Assembly (NCBI RefSeq): GCF_028463985.1
Contig: NZ_CP116766.1
Span: 558,001-622,000 of the forward strand
Direction of reading: 5' to 3'
Source of the DNA: Neisseria lisongii
GTDB lineage: Bacteria > Pseudomonadota > Gammaproteobacteria > Burkholderiales > Neisseriaceae
Length of the DNA: 64,000 bases
How positions within the stretch are numbered: position 1 is the stretch's first letter; every line of letters begins with the position of its first letter. Shown here in pieces: positions 50,902 to 60,148 of the stretch. The notes below the pieces were generated by a model. That model worked only from the letters and a program-made list of their open reading frames with translations. It was not told the origin of the DNA and did not search any database. The translations under genes and the position numbers were made by a program.

Positions 50902-52230
50902 TTATTCTCCGGCGACGGTCATCTCGCTGATGAGAATCGAGCCGATTTTGTTGGATGAGCGTTTCAGGGCATCGTCGGCTACGCCGCTGATGTTGCGGTA
51001 CATATCCTGCAGGCGGCCGGCTACGGTTATGCCCTGCACAGGATAGGCAATCACGCCGTTTTCCACCCAAAATCCGGCGGCTCCGCGCGAATAGTCGCCG
51101 GTAATGGTATTGACACCCTGTCCCATCAATTCGGTAATCAACAGGCCGCTGCCCATTTCTTTGAGCAGGGCGGCTTGGTTGTTGTGGGTGTGGCTCAAAT
51201 AGAGATTGTGTGCGCCGCCGGCGTTGGCGGTGGTCTGCATACCGAGTTTGCGGGCGCTGTAGCTGCTGAGGAAATAGCCGCAAATCACGCCGTTTTCCAC
51301 CACAAAGCGGGGGGCGGTCGCCACGCCTTCGGAATCGAAATAAGTGCTGCCGAAAGCGCGGGGAATGTGCGGCTCTTCCCGCAGGTGGATAAAGTCGGGC
51401 AAGACCTGTTTGCCGATGCTGTCGATCAGAAAGCTGCTTTGGCGGTAGAGGGCGCTGCCGCTGAGTGCGCCGACCAAATGGCCGATCAGGCTGCCGGACA
51501 GCGTGGTGTCGAAAATGACCGGATAGCTGCCGGTCGGCACGCTGCGGCTGCCCAAACGGCGGGCGGTGCGTTCGGCGGCGGTGCGGCCGATGTCGGCGGC
51601 GGCTGCCATATCGCTGTGGCAACAGGCGCTGTCGTACCAATAATCCCGCTGCATGCCGTCTGAATCGGCGGCGACCACGCTGCAGGAAATGCTGTGGCGT
51701 GTGCCTTGCTGGTGTGCCAGAAAGCCGTGGGTGTTGCCATACACATATTGGTAATGGCTGTTTTGCACGCAGGCACCTTCGGAATTGCTGATGCGGCTGT
51801 CGGCTTCCAGCGCTGCCTGTTCGCATTCTTTGGCAAGGGCGACGGCATCTTCGGTGGAAATGTCCCATTCGTGGTAGCGGTCGAGATTGCCGCATTCGCC
51901 CGCCATTAATTCCGCTTCTGCCAAGCCGTTGCATTCGTCTTCGGCGGTGTAGCGGGCAATATCGACAGCGGCTTTGACGGTGTCGCTCAGGGCTTGGGCG
52001 GAAAAGTCTGCCGTGCTGGCACGCCCTTTGCGTTTGCCGACATAAACGGTGATGTCGAGCGATTTGTCCTGCTGGAATTCGATTTGTTCGATTTCGTTGA
52101 GGCGGACGCTGACGTTTTGCCCCAGCGATTCGCTGAAGTCCGCCGCTGCGGCATCGGCACCCATTTCTTGGGCCAGTCGGAGCGTGCGGCGGCACAAGTC
52201 TGATAATTCTTCCCGTGCGTGGTGAAACAT
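50902..52230 (-). CDS. pmbA: TldE/PmbA family metallopeptidase
   Basis: The protein has 442 residues. It has the TldD/TldE fold, with features SLDITVYVGKRKGRASTADFS (about residues 46-66), a central beta domain, and the C-terminal region GLLITELMGQGVNTITGDYSRGAAGFWVENG (about 365-395) conserved in PmbA. TldD and TldE together process peptides such as microcin B17 and CcdA. No tldD is visible here, so the partner should be elsewhere. The ATG at 52228-52230 was chosen; upstream sequence belongs to the divergent darP promoter. Confidence 0.93.
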   Translation of the reverse strand: MFHHAREELSDLCRRTLRLAQEMGADAAAADFSESLGQNVSVRLNEIEQIEFQQDKSLDITVYVGKRKGRASTADFSAQALSDTVKAAVDIARYTAEDECNGLAEAELMAGECGNLDRYHEWDISTEDAVALAKECEQAALEADSRISNSEGACVQNSHYQYVYGNTHGFLAHQQGTRHSISCSVVAADSDGMQRDYWYDSACCHSDMAAAADIGRTAAERTARRLGSRSVPTGSYPVIFDTTLSGSLIGHLVGALSGSALYRQSSFLIDSIGKQVLPDFIHLREEPHIPRAFGSTYFDSEGVATAPRFVVENGVICGYFLSSYSARKLGMQTTANAGGAHNLYLSHTHNNQAALLKEMGSGLLITELMGQGVNTITGDYSRGAAGFWVENGVIAYPVQGITVAGRLQDMYRNISGVADDALKRSSNKIGSILISEMTVAGE

Positions 52231-52327
52231 GGTGGTAAAGTTCCGGATTTTGCTTGGCTGCATTGTAACTGTTTTCAGACGGCTCGTGTTAAAATACCCC
52301 GATTTGACACGATAACGGTAGAAAACC

Positions 52328-52837
52328 ATGTTTGAGCAGGAAGACGAATGGGTCAGCAAAACCCAAATGAAAAAGCAGATGAACGATTTGCAGGATTTGG
52401 GTATGGCGCTGACCAAGCTTTCAAGCGACACGCTGAAAAAAATCGGTTTGGCCGACGATTTGCTCGAAGCGGTGCAGACGTATAAAAAAATCACCTCCAA
52501 CAGCGCCCTCAAACGTCAGGCGCAATATATCGGCCGCCTGATGCGGGATACCGATCCCGAACCGATTGAACAGTTTTTGGCAAAACTGCGGGGCGACAAT
52601 GCGGCACACAATGCCTTTTTGCAGCGTGTCGAGCAGGCACGGGAACGGCTGATTGCCGACGATGAAGCGTTTACCCGCTTTATGGCGGATTATCCGCACG
52701 CCGATGCCGGCAAAATCCGCACCCTGATCCGCAATACCCGCAAAGAGCAGGAACAAAACAAACCGCCGAAAAACTTCCGTGCGCTGTTTCAGGAAATCAA
52801 AACCGTAATGGAAAACGGCACAGCGGCGGAAGAATAA
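52328..52837 (+). CDS. darP: Ribosome biogenesis factor DarP (YjgA)
   Basis: This 169-residue DUF615 protein begins with an acidic stretch (QEDEWVSKTQMKKQMNDLQDLG) and is mostly helical, with the family features RQAQYIGRLMRD (about residues 64-75) and a C-terminal basic region ending in KNFRALFQEI. DarP/YjgA binds late 50S particles and helps their assembly. It diverges from pmbA, which is the usual gene neighbour in proteobacteria. The uptake sequence at 52859-52870 follows the stop. It is unrelated to the dialkylresorcinol dar genes. Confidence 0.92.
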   Translation: MFEQEDEWVSKTQMKKQMNDLQDLGMALTKLSSDTLKKIGLADDLLEAVQTYKKITSNSALKRQAQYIGRLMRDTDPEPIEQFLAKLRGDNAAHNAFLQRVEQARERLIADDEAFTRFMADYPHADAGKIRTLIRNTRKEQEQNKPPKNFRALFQEIKTVMENGTAAEE

Positions 52838-52927
52838 TCAGTCAGCGGAGTAACGATTTTCAGACGGCCTGCTGTCTGATATTTTTATCCAAAATCAAAA
52901 CACAAGAACAAGAAATTTAAGAAACTT

Positions 52928-54628
52928 ATGTCCGTAAAAATCCAAACCCGTTCCGTCAATCAAGAAGTCTGTCAGGCGCTGGTGGCGGCAGGCACTGATC
53001 CGCTGATTGCCCGCCTGTGCGCCGCACGGCAGGTGAAGTCGGCCGCCGAATTGCAAGACCGGCTCGACAGCCTGTTGCCGTATCAGACGCTCACGCATTG
53101 CGAAGCGGCGGCGGTGCGGCTGGCGGATGCCGTGCAGCGGCAGGAAAAAATCCTGATTGTGGCGGACTACGATGCCGACGGTGCAACAGCGTGTTCGGTC
53201 GGCATCAAAGGCCTGTCGGCAATGGGCGGCGTGGTCGATTTTCTCGTTCCCAACCGTTTTGAACACGGCTACGGCTTAACCCCCGAGCTGGCGGAACTGG
53301 CGGCGGCGCAGAATGTGGATTTGCTGGTTACGGTCGATAACGGCATCGCCAGTCTGGCGGGCGTGGCACGGGCCAAAGCATTGGGTTTGGACGTGGTGGT
53401 AACCGATCACCATTTGCCGGCAGAAAGCACGCCCGACTGCATTATCGTCAATCCCAACCAAAAAGGCTGCGGCTTTGCCAGCAAAAGTCTGGCGGGCGTG
53501 GGCGTGATTTTTTACGTTTTGATTGCACTGCGTGCCGAATTGGAACGCCGGGGCCATTTTTCAGACGGCCTTGCCAAGCCGAATCTGGCCGAATTGTTGG
53601 ATTTGGTGGCATTGGGAACCGTGGCCGACGTGGTGCCGCTGGATCACAACAACCGCATTTTGGTATCGCAGGGGCTGAAGCGGATACGTTCCGGCAAAAT
53701 GCGGCCGGGCATACGGGCATTGTTCGACATCGCCCGCAGAGACTGGCGTAAAGCCCAGCCGTTTGATATGGGGTTTGCACTCGGACCGAGAATCAACGCC
53801 GCCGGACGCTTGGACGATATGTCGGTCGGCATTGCCTGCTTGCTGGCGGAAAACGATGCCGAAGCCCAAACGCTGGCGGCGCAGCTCAACCAGCTTAATA
53901 TCGAGCGGCGGGAAATCGAACAATCCATGCTGCAGGACGCACTCAACGCCTTTCCCGAAACCTTGCCGGCAGGGCAGACCACGCTGGTTGCCTATCGGGA
54001 CGACTTCCATCAGGGCGTGGTCGGCATTGTCGCCAGCCGTCTGAAAGACCGTTTTTACCGCCCAACCATCGTATTTGCACCGGCAGACAACGGCGAAATC
54101 CGGGGATCGGGGCGATCCATTCCCAATCTGCACCTGCGGGACGCTTTGGATTTGGTCAGCAAACGCCACCCCGATTTAATCATCAAATTCGGCGGCCATG
54201 CGATGGCGGCGGGTTTGAGCATATACGAAAACCGGATTGCCGATTTTCAGACGGCCTTTGAAGCCGCCGTTCAAGAAATGTTGGACGAAGAAGACCTGTC
54301 GCAAACCTTTATCACCGACGGCAGCCTTGCCGCCGCCGACATTACCCTCGAACAGGCGCAAAACCTTGCCCGCCAAGTATGGGGACAGGGCTTCGCCCCG
54401 CCGAGTTTTACCGACAAATTCCGTGTGCGCCGCCAGCAGCCGATGGGTGCGGAAGGCAAACACACCAAAGCCTGGCTGGAAAAAGACGGCTGCGAATTTG
54501 AAGCCATGTTCTGGCGTTGCAACGACGAATTGCCGCCGTTTATCCGCACCGTTTACCGCCCCGTCGCCAACGAATGGCGCAACCAGACCGAACTGCAACT
54601 TTATATCGATTATTGGGAAGCGGCGTGA
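52928..54628 (+). CDS. recJ: Single-stranded-DNA-specific exonuclease RecJ
   Basis: The protein has 566 residues. The DHH phosphoesterase signature is present: VADYDADGATA (about residues 77-87), VTVDNGI (about 137-143), TDHH (about 159-162) and NPNQKGCGF. The DHHA1 domain with GGHAMAAGLS lies at about 417-426. RecJ degrades single-stranded DNA 5'-3' in recombination and mismatch repair. Two uptake sequences are embedded in coding DNA. The GTG of a small membrane protein overlaps the stop (GTGA). Confidence 0.95.
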   Translation: MSVKIQTRSVNQEVCQALVAAGTDPLIARLCAARQVKSAAELQDRLDSLLPYQTLTHCEAAAVRLADAVQRQEKILIVADYDADGATACSVGIKGLSAMGGVVDFLVPNRFEHGYGLTPELAELAAAQNVDLLVTVDNGIASLAGVARAKALGLDVVVTDHHLPAESTPDCIIVNPNQKGCGFASKSLAGVGVIFYVLIALRAELERRGHFSDGLAKPNLAELLDLVALGTVADVVPLDHNNRILVSQGLKRIRSGKMRPGIRALFDIARRDWRKAQPFDMGFALGPRINAAGRLDDMSVGIACLLAENDAEAQTLAAQLNQLNIERREIEQSMLQDALNAFPETLPAGQTTLVAYRDDFHQGVVGIVASRLKDRFYRPTIVFAPADNGEIRGSGRSIPNLHLRDALDLVSKRHPDLIIKFGGHAMAAGLSIYENRIADFQTAFEAAVQEMLDEEDLSQTFITDGSLAAADITLEQAQNLARQVWGQGFAPPSFTDKFRVRRQQPMGAEGKHTKAWLEKDGCEFEAMFWRCNDELPPFIRTVYRPVANEWRNQTELQLYIDYWEAA

Positions 54629-54939
54629 AGCTGCGGGATATTCGGCTGTATATTCCGACTTTAATTGGTATTTTATTGCTGGGCATGGCAGTATGGATGA
54701 AAATCGATGCGCTGGCAGAAGCGGCATTGTGTGCAGATTTGACCTGTATGGGCAAAGACTATATCCCGCCGCTGTCTAATCTGTACGGAATAATATTGGT
54801 CGTGTTGATGTGGCTGCTTCAGGCACGGTTTTTTTTGATTGATAAAAAAACTGATCAATACCGTAGGCAAATTTGGCTGGTTTGGCTGGTGTACGGTATT
54901 TTGGCAGCGGCATTGTTGTCGGTTATTGTGCCGATTTGA
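54625..54939 (+). CDS. Small membrane protein, function unknown
   Basis: The 104-residue form starts at a GTG (54625-54627) overlapping the recJ stop by four bases. Three hydrophobic segments are visible (about 10-27, 47-65, 82-102). A shorter start (ATG at 54685) is possible. I do not recognise a family. Coupling to recJ is by overlap only. Confidence 0.6.
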   Translation: MKLRDIRLYIPTLIGILLLGMAVWMKIDALAEAALCADLTCMGKDYIPPLSNLYGIILVVLMWLLQARFFLIDKKTDQYRRQIWLVWLVYGILAAALLSVIVPI

Positions 54940-54989
54940 TTTTCAGACGGCTTATTTCTGAAACGCTATTCTAAAGAAATGAACAGATC

Positions 54990-55967
54990 ATGATTTACCC
55001 TTGGCACGAACAGGCATGGCGGCAGCTTGCCGAACATTGGCACAGCCGACCGAATGCGTGGCTGATTGCGGGGCGGGAAAACACCGGTAAAACCGCATTT
55101 GCCCGACATTTGGCGCAGGCATTATTGTGCGAATCGCCCGACAGCCGCCACCAAGCCTGCGGACATTGCCCCTCGTGTCATCTGTTTGCCCAAGGCGGAC
55201 ACCCCGATTTTTACGAGCTTGCGCCCGAAGCCGCCGAAGGCGAAACAGCGGCACGCAAACTGCAGCAGATTAAAATCGATGCTGTGCGCGATGTGGTGGA
55301 CAAACTCTATCTGAGCGCCGTACGCGGCGGCTTGCGGGTGATTTTAATCCACCCCGCCGAAAGCATGAACACACAGGCAGCAAATGCTTTATTGAAAGTT
55401 TTGGAAGAACCGCCGCAAGACGTGGTGTTCCTGCTGGTGTGCCACGCACGGGACAAACTCTTGCCGACCGTCAAAAGCCGTTGCCGCCAACTGCTGTTGC
55501 CCGCCCCCGATTATGCCCAAGCACTGGCGTTTCTGCAGGCGCAGGGTGTGGACAATGCCGCCGCCAAACTGGCGTTTCACAGTGGCGCTCCATTGTTTGA
55601 AACAGATGAATTTTCAGACGGCCTGCGTGCCGGTTTGCTCGACCTGCTGGCGCAGCCCCGCCTGCTGGCGATTTTGGACTATGCCGCCGAGTTCGACAAA
55701 CACAAACAACCCTTGGCGGCGGGCATAGACTGGCTGCAGAAATGGCTGCTCGATGTCGGCTTGGCGCAGCAGAATATGCCGCCGCTGTATTACCCCGATT
55801 ACGCCGATGCCGGCCGCCAAGTCGCCGGACGCACCCGCCCCGACAAACTGTTCCGCCTGATGGATACTTTGAACAAACTCGCTCCCTACGGCCGCCACAC
55901 GCTCAACGTCAGAATGCAGATGGAATCGCTGCTGATTGACTATCTGGCGTTTTGGCAGAATAAATAA
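54990..55967 (+). CDS. holB: DNA polymerase III subunit delta'
   Basis: The protein has 325 residues. The clamp-loader subunit shows the AAA+ N-terminus with GRENTGKTAFARHLAQAL (about residues 29-46) and the zinc module CGHCPSCHLFAQGGHPDF (about 57-74). Near 130 is the LKVLEEPP motif conserved in delta' and gamma. It is followed 61 bases later by a TatD-type hydrolase, a common pairing. Confidence 0.95.
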   Translation: MIYPWHEQAWRQLAEHWHSRPNAWLIAGRENTGKTAFARHLAQALLCESPDSRHQACGHCPSCHLFAQGGHPDFYELAPEAAEGETAARKLQQIKIDAVRDVVDKLYLSAVRGGLRVILIHPAESMNTQAANALLKVLEEPPQDVVFLLVCHARDKLLPTVKSRCRQLLLPAPDYAQALAFLQAQGVDNAAAKLAFHSGAPLFETDEFSDGLRAGLLDLLAQPRLLAILDYAAEFDKHKQPLAAGIDWLQKWLLDVGLAQQNMPPLYYPDYADAGRQVAGRTRPDKLFRLMDTLNKLAPYGRHTLNVRMQMESLLIDYLAFWQNK

Positions 55968-56028
55968 GGGCAGCGGGCAGGCGTTGCAGGGAAAATAAGC
56001 ATTTGAAACACACACCACGGATTACACC

Positions 56029-56814
56029 ATGTATTTAATCGATTCACACTGTCATTTGAATTTTGAAGGCCTTGCCGGACGGTTGGGCGAAGTGTTCGCC
56101 AATATGGCGGAACAAGATGTGCGGCAGGCGCTGGCAATCAGCGTCAGCCGTGAGAGTTTTCAGGAAGTTTTGGCGATTGCCGAGCAAAACGAGCAGGTTT
56201 ATTGCACCGTCGGTGTCCACCCCGACAGCCAAGAAGCAGCGGAATTTACGGTCGCCGAAATGGTGGCGGCGGCGCAGCACCCCAAAGTGGTCGGAATCGG
56301 CGAAACCGGTTTGGATTATTACTGGTGCAAAGGCGATTTGGCATGGCAGCACCAACGTTTTGCCGACCATATCCAAGCCGCCAACGAAAGCGGTTTGCCG
56401 GTGATTGTGCATACCCGCGATGCAGCGCAGGATACGCTGCGGATTTTAAAGGAATGCAACACCAATTCCGGCGTAATCCACTGTTTTTCCGAAGATATTG
56501 CCTTTGCTAAAGCTGCATTGGATTTGGGACTGTATATTTCGTTTTCCGGCATTGTAACCTTTAAAAATGCACCGCTGATTCAGGAGGCGGCGAAATATGT
56601 GCCGCAAGACCGGATGCTGGTGGAGACCGATGCACCGTTTCTTGCCCCTGTGCCGAAGCGGGGCAAGCCCAACGAACCGGCGTATGTGCGCCATACGGCG
56701 GAATTTGTCGCCAAGTTGCGGGGCGAAACTCTGGAAGAGTTGGCGGCCTATACCACCGAAAATTTCTACCGCCTGTTTGCCAAAGTAAAACCGTGGCAGG
56801 GCGAGGCTGTCTGA
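56029..56814 (+). CDS. TatD family hydrolase (YcfH-like)
   Basis: This 261-residue TIM-barrel metal-dependent hydrolase has DSHCHLNF (residues 4-11), IGETGLDYYW (about 88-97), HTRDA (about 127-131) and ETDAPFL (about 199-205), which supply the metal ligands. TatD proteins have DNase activity, and YcfH is the paralogue often next to holB. It follows holB in the same orientation. An uptake-like sequence is at the stop, differing by one base. Confidence 0.9.
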   Translation: MYLIDSHCHLNFEGLAGRLGEVFANMAEQDVRQALAISVSRESFQEVLAIAEQNEQVYCTVGVHPDSQEAAEFTVAEMVAAAQHPKVVGIGETGLDYYWCKGDLAWQHQRFADHIQAANESGLPVIVHTRDAAQDTLRILKECNTNSGVIHCFSEDIAFAKAALDLGLYISFSGIVTFKNAPLIQEAAKYVPQDRMLVETDAPFLAPVPKRGKPNEPAYVRHTAEFVAKLRGETLEELAAYTTENFYRLFAKVKPWQGEAV

Positions 56815-57348
56815 AAAACGGCGGTAAACTTGAAAGCCGTCTGAAATAGGTGCAGAATGTTTACTTATTAACTTTTGTGCCACTATAGTGGATTAACTGA
56901 ATAATCCATACAATTTAATCCGGCACTTGTAGGATGCGAGCCAAAGCACGCACCTGTTCTGTGAGTTTTATGTCGAAGCCGTCTGAAAATCTGATTTTAG
57001 CCACGCAGAAACTCGCTTTACTCATTTTCAGACGGCATTCATGTGGAATTTAAAGAACACGTGCATGCTTAGGCAAGCACACTACACACCGCTCCCCGTC
57101 CCGCTGGCGGGAAGGGTGGTTCACTTTGGTTGTAATATTTTTTTGGTTAATTCATTATATGTGGAAAAACCTGATTTTCAGACGACCTCATATAGTTAAA
57201 ACACTGAATTTCCCATACCAAAGCAGGCGTAGGTTGTGGTTGGCGAGGCACGAGCGTAACCCAACAAAATCTTATGTTTCAAGGTTTTTTAAATTAATGT
57301 TGGGTCTCGACCCAACCTTGTATAAGAAACACCAACCACAAGATAAAA
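56815..57348. other. Gene-free region with several repeats, upstream of the IS110 element
   Basis: About 530 bases with no credible coding sequence. A perfect Correia end, TATAGTGGATTAAC, is at 56885-56898. A 30-bp DUS-linked repeat copy lies at 56994-57028. An inverted repeat around AACCCAACA (57260-57268) and TGTTGGGT (57298-57305) resembles a dispersed neisserial/Gram-negative palindrome beginning GTAGGTTG. The small open frame at 57126-57365 is not a gene. Confidence 0.6.
56994..57028 (-). repeat. DUS-linked 30-bp repeat, single copy
   Basis: ATTTTAGCCACGCAGAAACT and then CGCTTTACTCATTTT are followed by CAGACGGCAT, the same unit and orientation as at 60651-60710. Confidence 0.75.
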
Positions 57349-57353
57349 TAAAA

Positions 57354-57458
57354 AGCCCCCGATAGAAGCAGCTATCAGGGGCGGGATTGAAAACAGAGTT
57401 GTACGCCAACCTTGGGCTTCAAAGCCCGCGACGTAGATAAAAGCCTGTTTTCAATGTC
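57354..57458 (+). ncRNA. Structured left-end RNA of the IS110 element (candidate bridge RNA)
   Basis: A first hairpin forms from GATAG and CTATC (57361-57365, 57372-57376) with flanking C and G runs. A longer stem, ATTGAAAACAG (57386-57396) with CTGTTTTCAAT (57445-57455), encloses an inner hairpin GGGCT/AGCCC (57414-57427). IS110 elements carry a bridge RNA in the non-coding end that pairs with target and donor. The structure here has the right position and layout, but pairing loops have not been tested. Confidence 0.45.
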
Positions 57459-57520
57459 CAAACACCCCGAATAGTATCATAGACATGCTGTGCATAGTCT
57501 GCATTCACAAGGTTAGGAGC

Positions 57521-58534
57521 ATGATGGACACCCCATTTTATTTTATCGGCATCGATATTGCCAAGTTAAAGTTCGATGTCGCGGTCAAAAAATCCGCAAA
57601 AGTGTATCAACACCACCAGTTTGAGAACCATCCGCAAGGATTTGCTGCTTTGAGCGAATGGCTGAACAGCTTTTCGGATAAGCCGCTCTATATCGTGATG
57701 GAGGCGACAAACGTCTATCACGAAAGGTTGTGCGAATACTTATATGCGGCCGGACATTCGGTAGTCGTGATTAATCCCAAATGTGCCGCCAACTTTGCCA
57801 AAGGTTTGAACTTACGTTCCAAAACCGACAAAGCGGATGCCAAATTACTTGCCCGCTTAGCCGAAAGCTATATTCATGAGTTTGACCTGTGGCAACCGAA
57901 AGGCAATAACGAACAAGCCTTATTGCGCCAACTTCGCCATCTCGAACATTTAAAAGCAGCGCTGGCGAAAGAAAAAGTCCGGCTGCAGATGCTGTTGGAC
58001 GAGTATGCAATGGTTTCATCCGAACGTCTGATTGCTTTTCTTGAGTGCGAAGTCAAAACCGTTGAAGCGCATATTCATCAGTTGGTGAAACAGGATGAGC
58101 AGTTGAAACACAACCATCGTCTGCTGAGCAGTATTCCCGCCATCGGCAAAAACACAGCCTGTTGGCTGCTCGCCATACTGGGCGACGGCACTCGTTTTAA
58201 AAACGGAAGGGCTGCTGCGACCTACGCCGGACTGACCCCGATGGTCAGACAATCGGGAACGAGTGTAGATAAGCGGGTCGGTATCTCCCGTATCGGACAG
58301 AGTGATTTGAGGAAGATACTCTATATGCCGGCCGTGTCGTTTTGCTTTGGCAAATATAAGGACAGTATTTACAGCCCGTTTGTCCAACGCTTGCTGGAGC
58401 GTAATAAACTGGCGAAAAAAGCCGTGATTGTGGCTCTGATGCGTAAACTCGTGACCATTGCCCAATCTGTATTGAAGTACCAACAACCCTTTAATGAAGA
58501 ACGCTATGCGAAAATGTGTCTGGATAAGGCTTGA
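57521..58534 (+). CDS. IS110 family transposase
   Basis: The protein has 337 residues; the first or second Met (57521 or 57524) may be the start. It has the RuvC-like DEDD part with Asp in FIGIDIAK, Glu in VMEATN (about residue 60) and Asp pairs in KTDKADAKLLA (about 106-116). The C-terminal Tnp domain has SIPAIGKNT (about 204-212) and the serine-containing RQSGTSVDKRVG (about 242-253). All key residues look intact, so the element may be active. Confidence 0.92.
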   Translation: MMDTPFYFIGIDIAKLKFDVAVKKSAKVYQHHQFENHPQGFAALSEWLNSFSDKPLYIVMEATNVYHERLCEYLYAAGHSVVVINPKCAANFAKGLNLRSKTDKADAKLLARLAESYIHEFDLWQPKGNNEQALLRQLRHLEHLKAALAKEKVRLQMLLDEYAMVSSERLIAFLECEVKTVEAHIHQLVKQDEQLKHNHRLLSSIPAIGKNTACWLLAILGDGTRFKNGRAAATYAGLTPMVRQSGTSVDKRVGISRIGQSDLRKILYMPAVSFCFGKYKDSIYSPFVQRLLERNKLAKKAVIVALMRKLVTIAQSVLKYQQPFNEERYAKMCLDKA

Positions 58535-58633
58535 TTTATTGGGGGGCTTATAGTATCTACGCCTTGTTTAAAAACCGTATGGATTATTAGGTTAATTCAC
58601 AATAGACGAAACAATATACTGGAGAGAACGGAC

Positions 58634-59800
58634 ATGACAAAAAAACTGCACCCGCAAACGCTGGCAATCCGGGGCGGCAAAGAAGAAACGCAATATCGGG
58701 AACACAATCAGGCGCTGTTTATGACCAGCAGCTTTATGTGGGAAAGCGCCGCCCACGCCGCCGACCTGTTTTCCAAAAAAGTCAAAGGCTTCACCTATAC
58801 CCGCACCGCCAACCCGACCACCGCCGCTTTTGAAAAACGTTTGGCGCAGTTGGAGGGAGCGGAGCGGGCTGTTGCCACGTCCAGCGGCATGTCGGCGATT
58901 CAGGCAGCGTTTTTCACCTTTTTGCAGGCGGGCGACCATATTGTTTCCGGTCGCGGTCTGTTCGGCACCACCGCCGGTTTTATCGATACCGTTGTCCGCA
59001 AATTCGGCATTGAAGTCAGCTATGTTTCGACCACCGACATCGGCGAATGGCAGGCAGCAATCCGCCCGAATACCAAACTGTTTTTCTTAGAGACCCCGTC
59101 CAACCCCTTGGGCGAAGTCGCCGATTTGCGTGCCTTGGCGGATTTGGCGCACCGGCACGGCGCACTCTTGGCAGTGGACAACAGCCTGATGTCGCCTTAC
59201 GGCCAACGGCCGCTGGAGCAGGGAGCCGATATTTCCGTACAGTCCGCCACCAAAGCCTTGGACGGCCACGGCCGTGTTGCCGGCGGCGTATTGGCAGGTT
59301 CGGAAGCCCTGATGGCGCAGGTAGCAGTGTATTGCAACTCCTGCGGCTTGGCGATTTCCCCGTTTAATTCATGGGAACTGTTGAGCGGCATCGAAACTCT
59401 GTCGCTGCGCATGGAAAAACAGTTCGCCCAAGCGCTCGCCGTCGCCCAATGGCTGCAAACCCAACCGCAGGTCAAAGCCGTTTACTATTCCGGCCTGCCC
59501 GAACACCCGCAACGTGAGTTGGTTGAACGCCAGCAAAACGGCGGCGGCATCGTTATCGGTTTCGAGCTGGAAGATCAGGCGGCCGCATGGAAAGTGATCG
59601 ACAGCGTGGAAGTATTTTCCCGCACCGCCAATCTGGGCGATGTCCGTTCCACCATCACCCACCCGTGGACCACCACCCACGCCCGCATGTCGCCTGAAGA
59701 CAAATTAGCCGCCGGCATCACCCAAGGCCTCGTGCGCCTGTCAGTTGGCTTGGAAGTTGTGGAAGATTTGATTGACGATTTAAAACAGGCATTTGCCTGA
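58634..59800 (+). CDS. metZ: O-succinylhomoserine sulfhydrylase
   Basis: The protein has 388 residues. This PLP-dependent Cys/Met metabolism enzyme makes homocysteine from O-succinylhomoserine and sulphide. SVQSATKALDGHGRVAGG (about residues 201-218) holds the PLP-binding Lys, and YTRTANPTTAAFEKRLAQLEGAE (about 55-77) is family-typical. Length and sequence fit MetZ better than cystathionine gamma-synthase, but the two are close relatives. An uptake sequence follows the stop. Confidence 0.9.
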   Translation: MTKKLHPQTLAIRGGKEETQYREHNQALFMTSSFMWESAAHAADLFSKKVKGFTYTRTANPTTAAFEKRLAQLEGAERAVATSSGMSAIQAAFFTFLQAGDHIVSGRGLFGTTAGFIDTVVRKFGIEVSYVSTTDIGEWQAAIRPNTKLFFLETPSNPLGEVADLRALADLAHRHGALLAVDNSLMSPYGQRPLEQGADISVQSATKALDGHGRVAGGVLAGSEALMAQVAVYCNSCGLAISPFNSWELLSGIETLSLRMEKQFAQALAVAQWLQTQPQVKAVYYSGLPEHPQRELVERQQNGGGIVIGFELEDQAAAWKVIDSVEVFSRTANLGDVRSTITHPWTTTHARMSPEDKLAAGITQGLVRLSVGLEVVEDLIDDLKQAFA

Positions 59801-59853
59801 TTTTCAGACGGCCTTAACCGCCGTTGTTTAAACGATAAAAGGAAACACACATC

Positions 59854-60060
59854 ATGGATGAAGCCGTATTCTCCACCTGGGCGCTGCGTATCTGCCTAAC
59901 AGTATTGATTGTTTTTTTAGGATTTATTGTTTGGAACTTAGGTAAAGAATCCCAAGCCGGCAAATTCGGCATGGCCATGCTCTTCCTCGTATTAGGACTG
60001 GGCGTGTTCGGCTTTATCTTCAAAGAAATCCTGATCAACTTTTTGGTATTGCCGAAATAA
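59854..60060 (+). CDS. DUF2788 family small membrane protein
   Basis: This 68-residue protein has two hydrophobic segments (about 8-27, 40-62) and a short polar loop, EESQAGKF-like, between. It fits the DUF2788 family seen in beta- and gammaproteobacteria. It follows metZ after 53 bases and precedes a DUS hairpin. Function unknown. Confidence 0.8.
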   Translation: MDEAVFSTWALRICLTVLIVFLGFIVWNLGKESQAGKFGMAMLFLVLGLGVFGFIFKEILINFLVLPK

Positions 60061-60082
60061 CAGTGTTTTGAATTGAAACCAA

Positions 60083-60119
60083 GCCGTCTGAAAACGGGAA
60101 AACCCGATTTTCAGACGGC
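60083..60119. terminator. DUS inverted-repeat terminator
   Basis: GCCGTCTGAAAACGGG (60083-60098) pairs with CCCGATTTTCAGACGGC (about 60103-60119) between the convergent DUF2788 and tautomerase genes. Confidence 0.75.
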
Positions 60120-60148
60120 ATGTTTCTGTTTTGCTGTAAAAAATCGGC

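Larger units (their letters stand above)
57349..58549 (+). mobile_element. IS110-family insertion sequence
   Basis: The element holds one transposase gene. AAGCCCCC on the left (about 57353-57360) and GGGGGGCTT on the right (58540-58548) are short subterminal inverted repeats. The exact ends are uncertain because IS110 elements lack long terminal repeats. A structured non-coding stretch lies between the left end and the gene. Confidence 0.75.

Noticed and set aside
52328..52837. darP as part of the dialkylresorcinol (dar) set
   Set aside because: The shared name is a coincidence; DarP is the ribosome factor YjgA and sits beside pmbA.
57126..57365. 79-codon open frame before the IS110 element
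   Set aside because: It crosses dispersed repeats and the IS left end, and has no protein-like composition.
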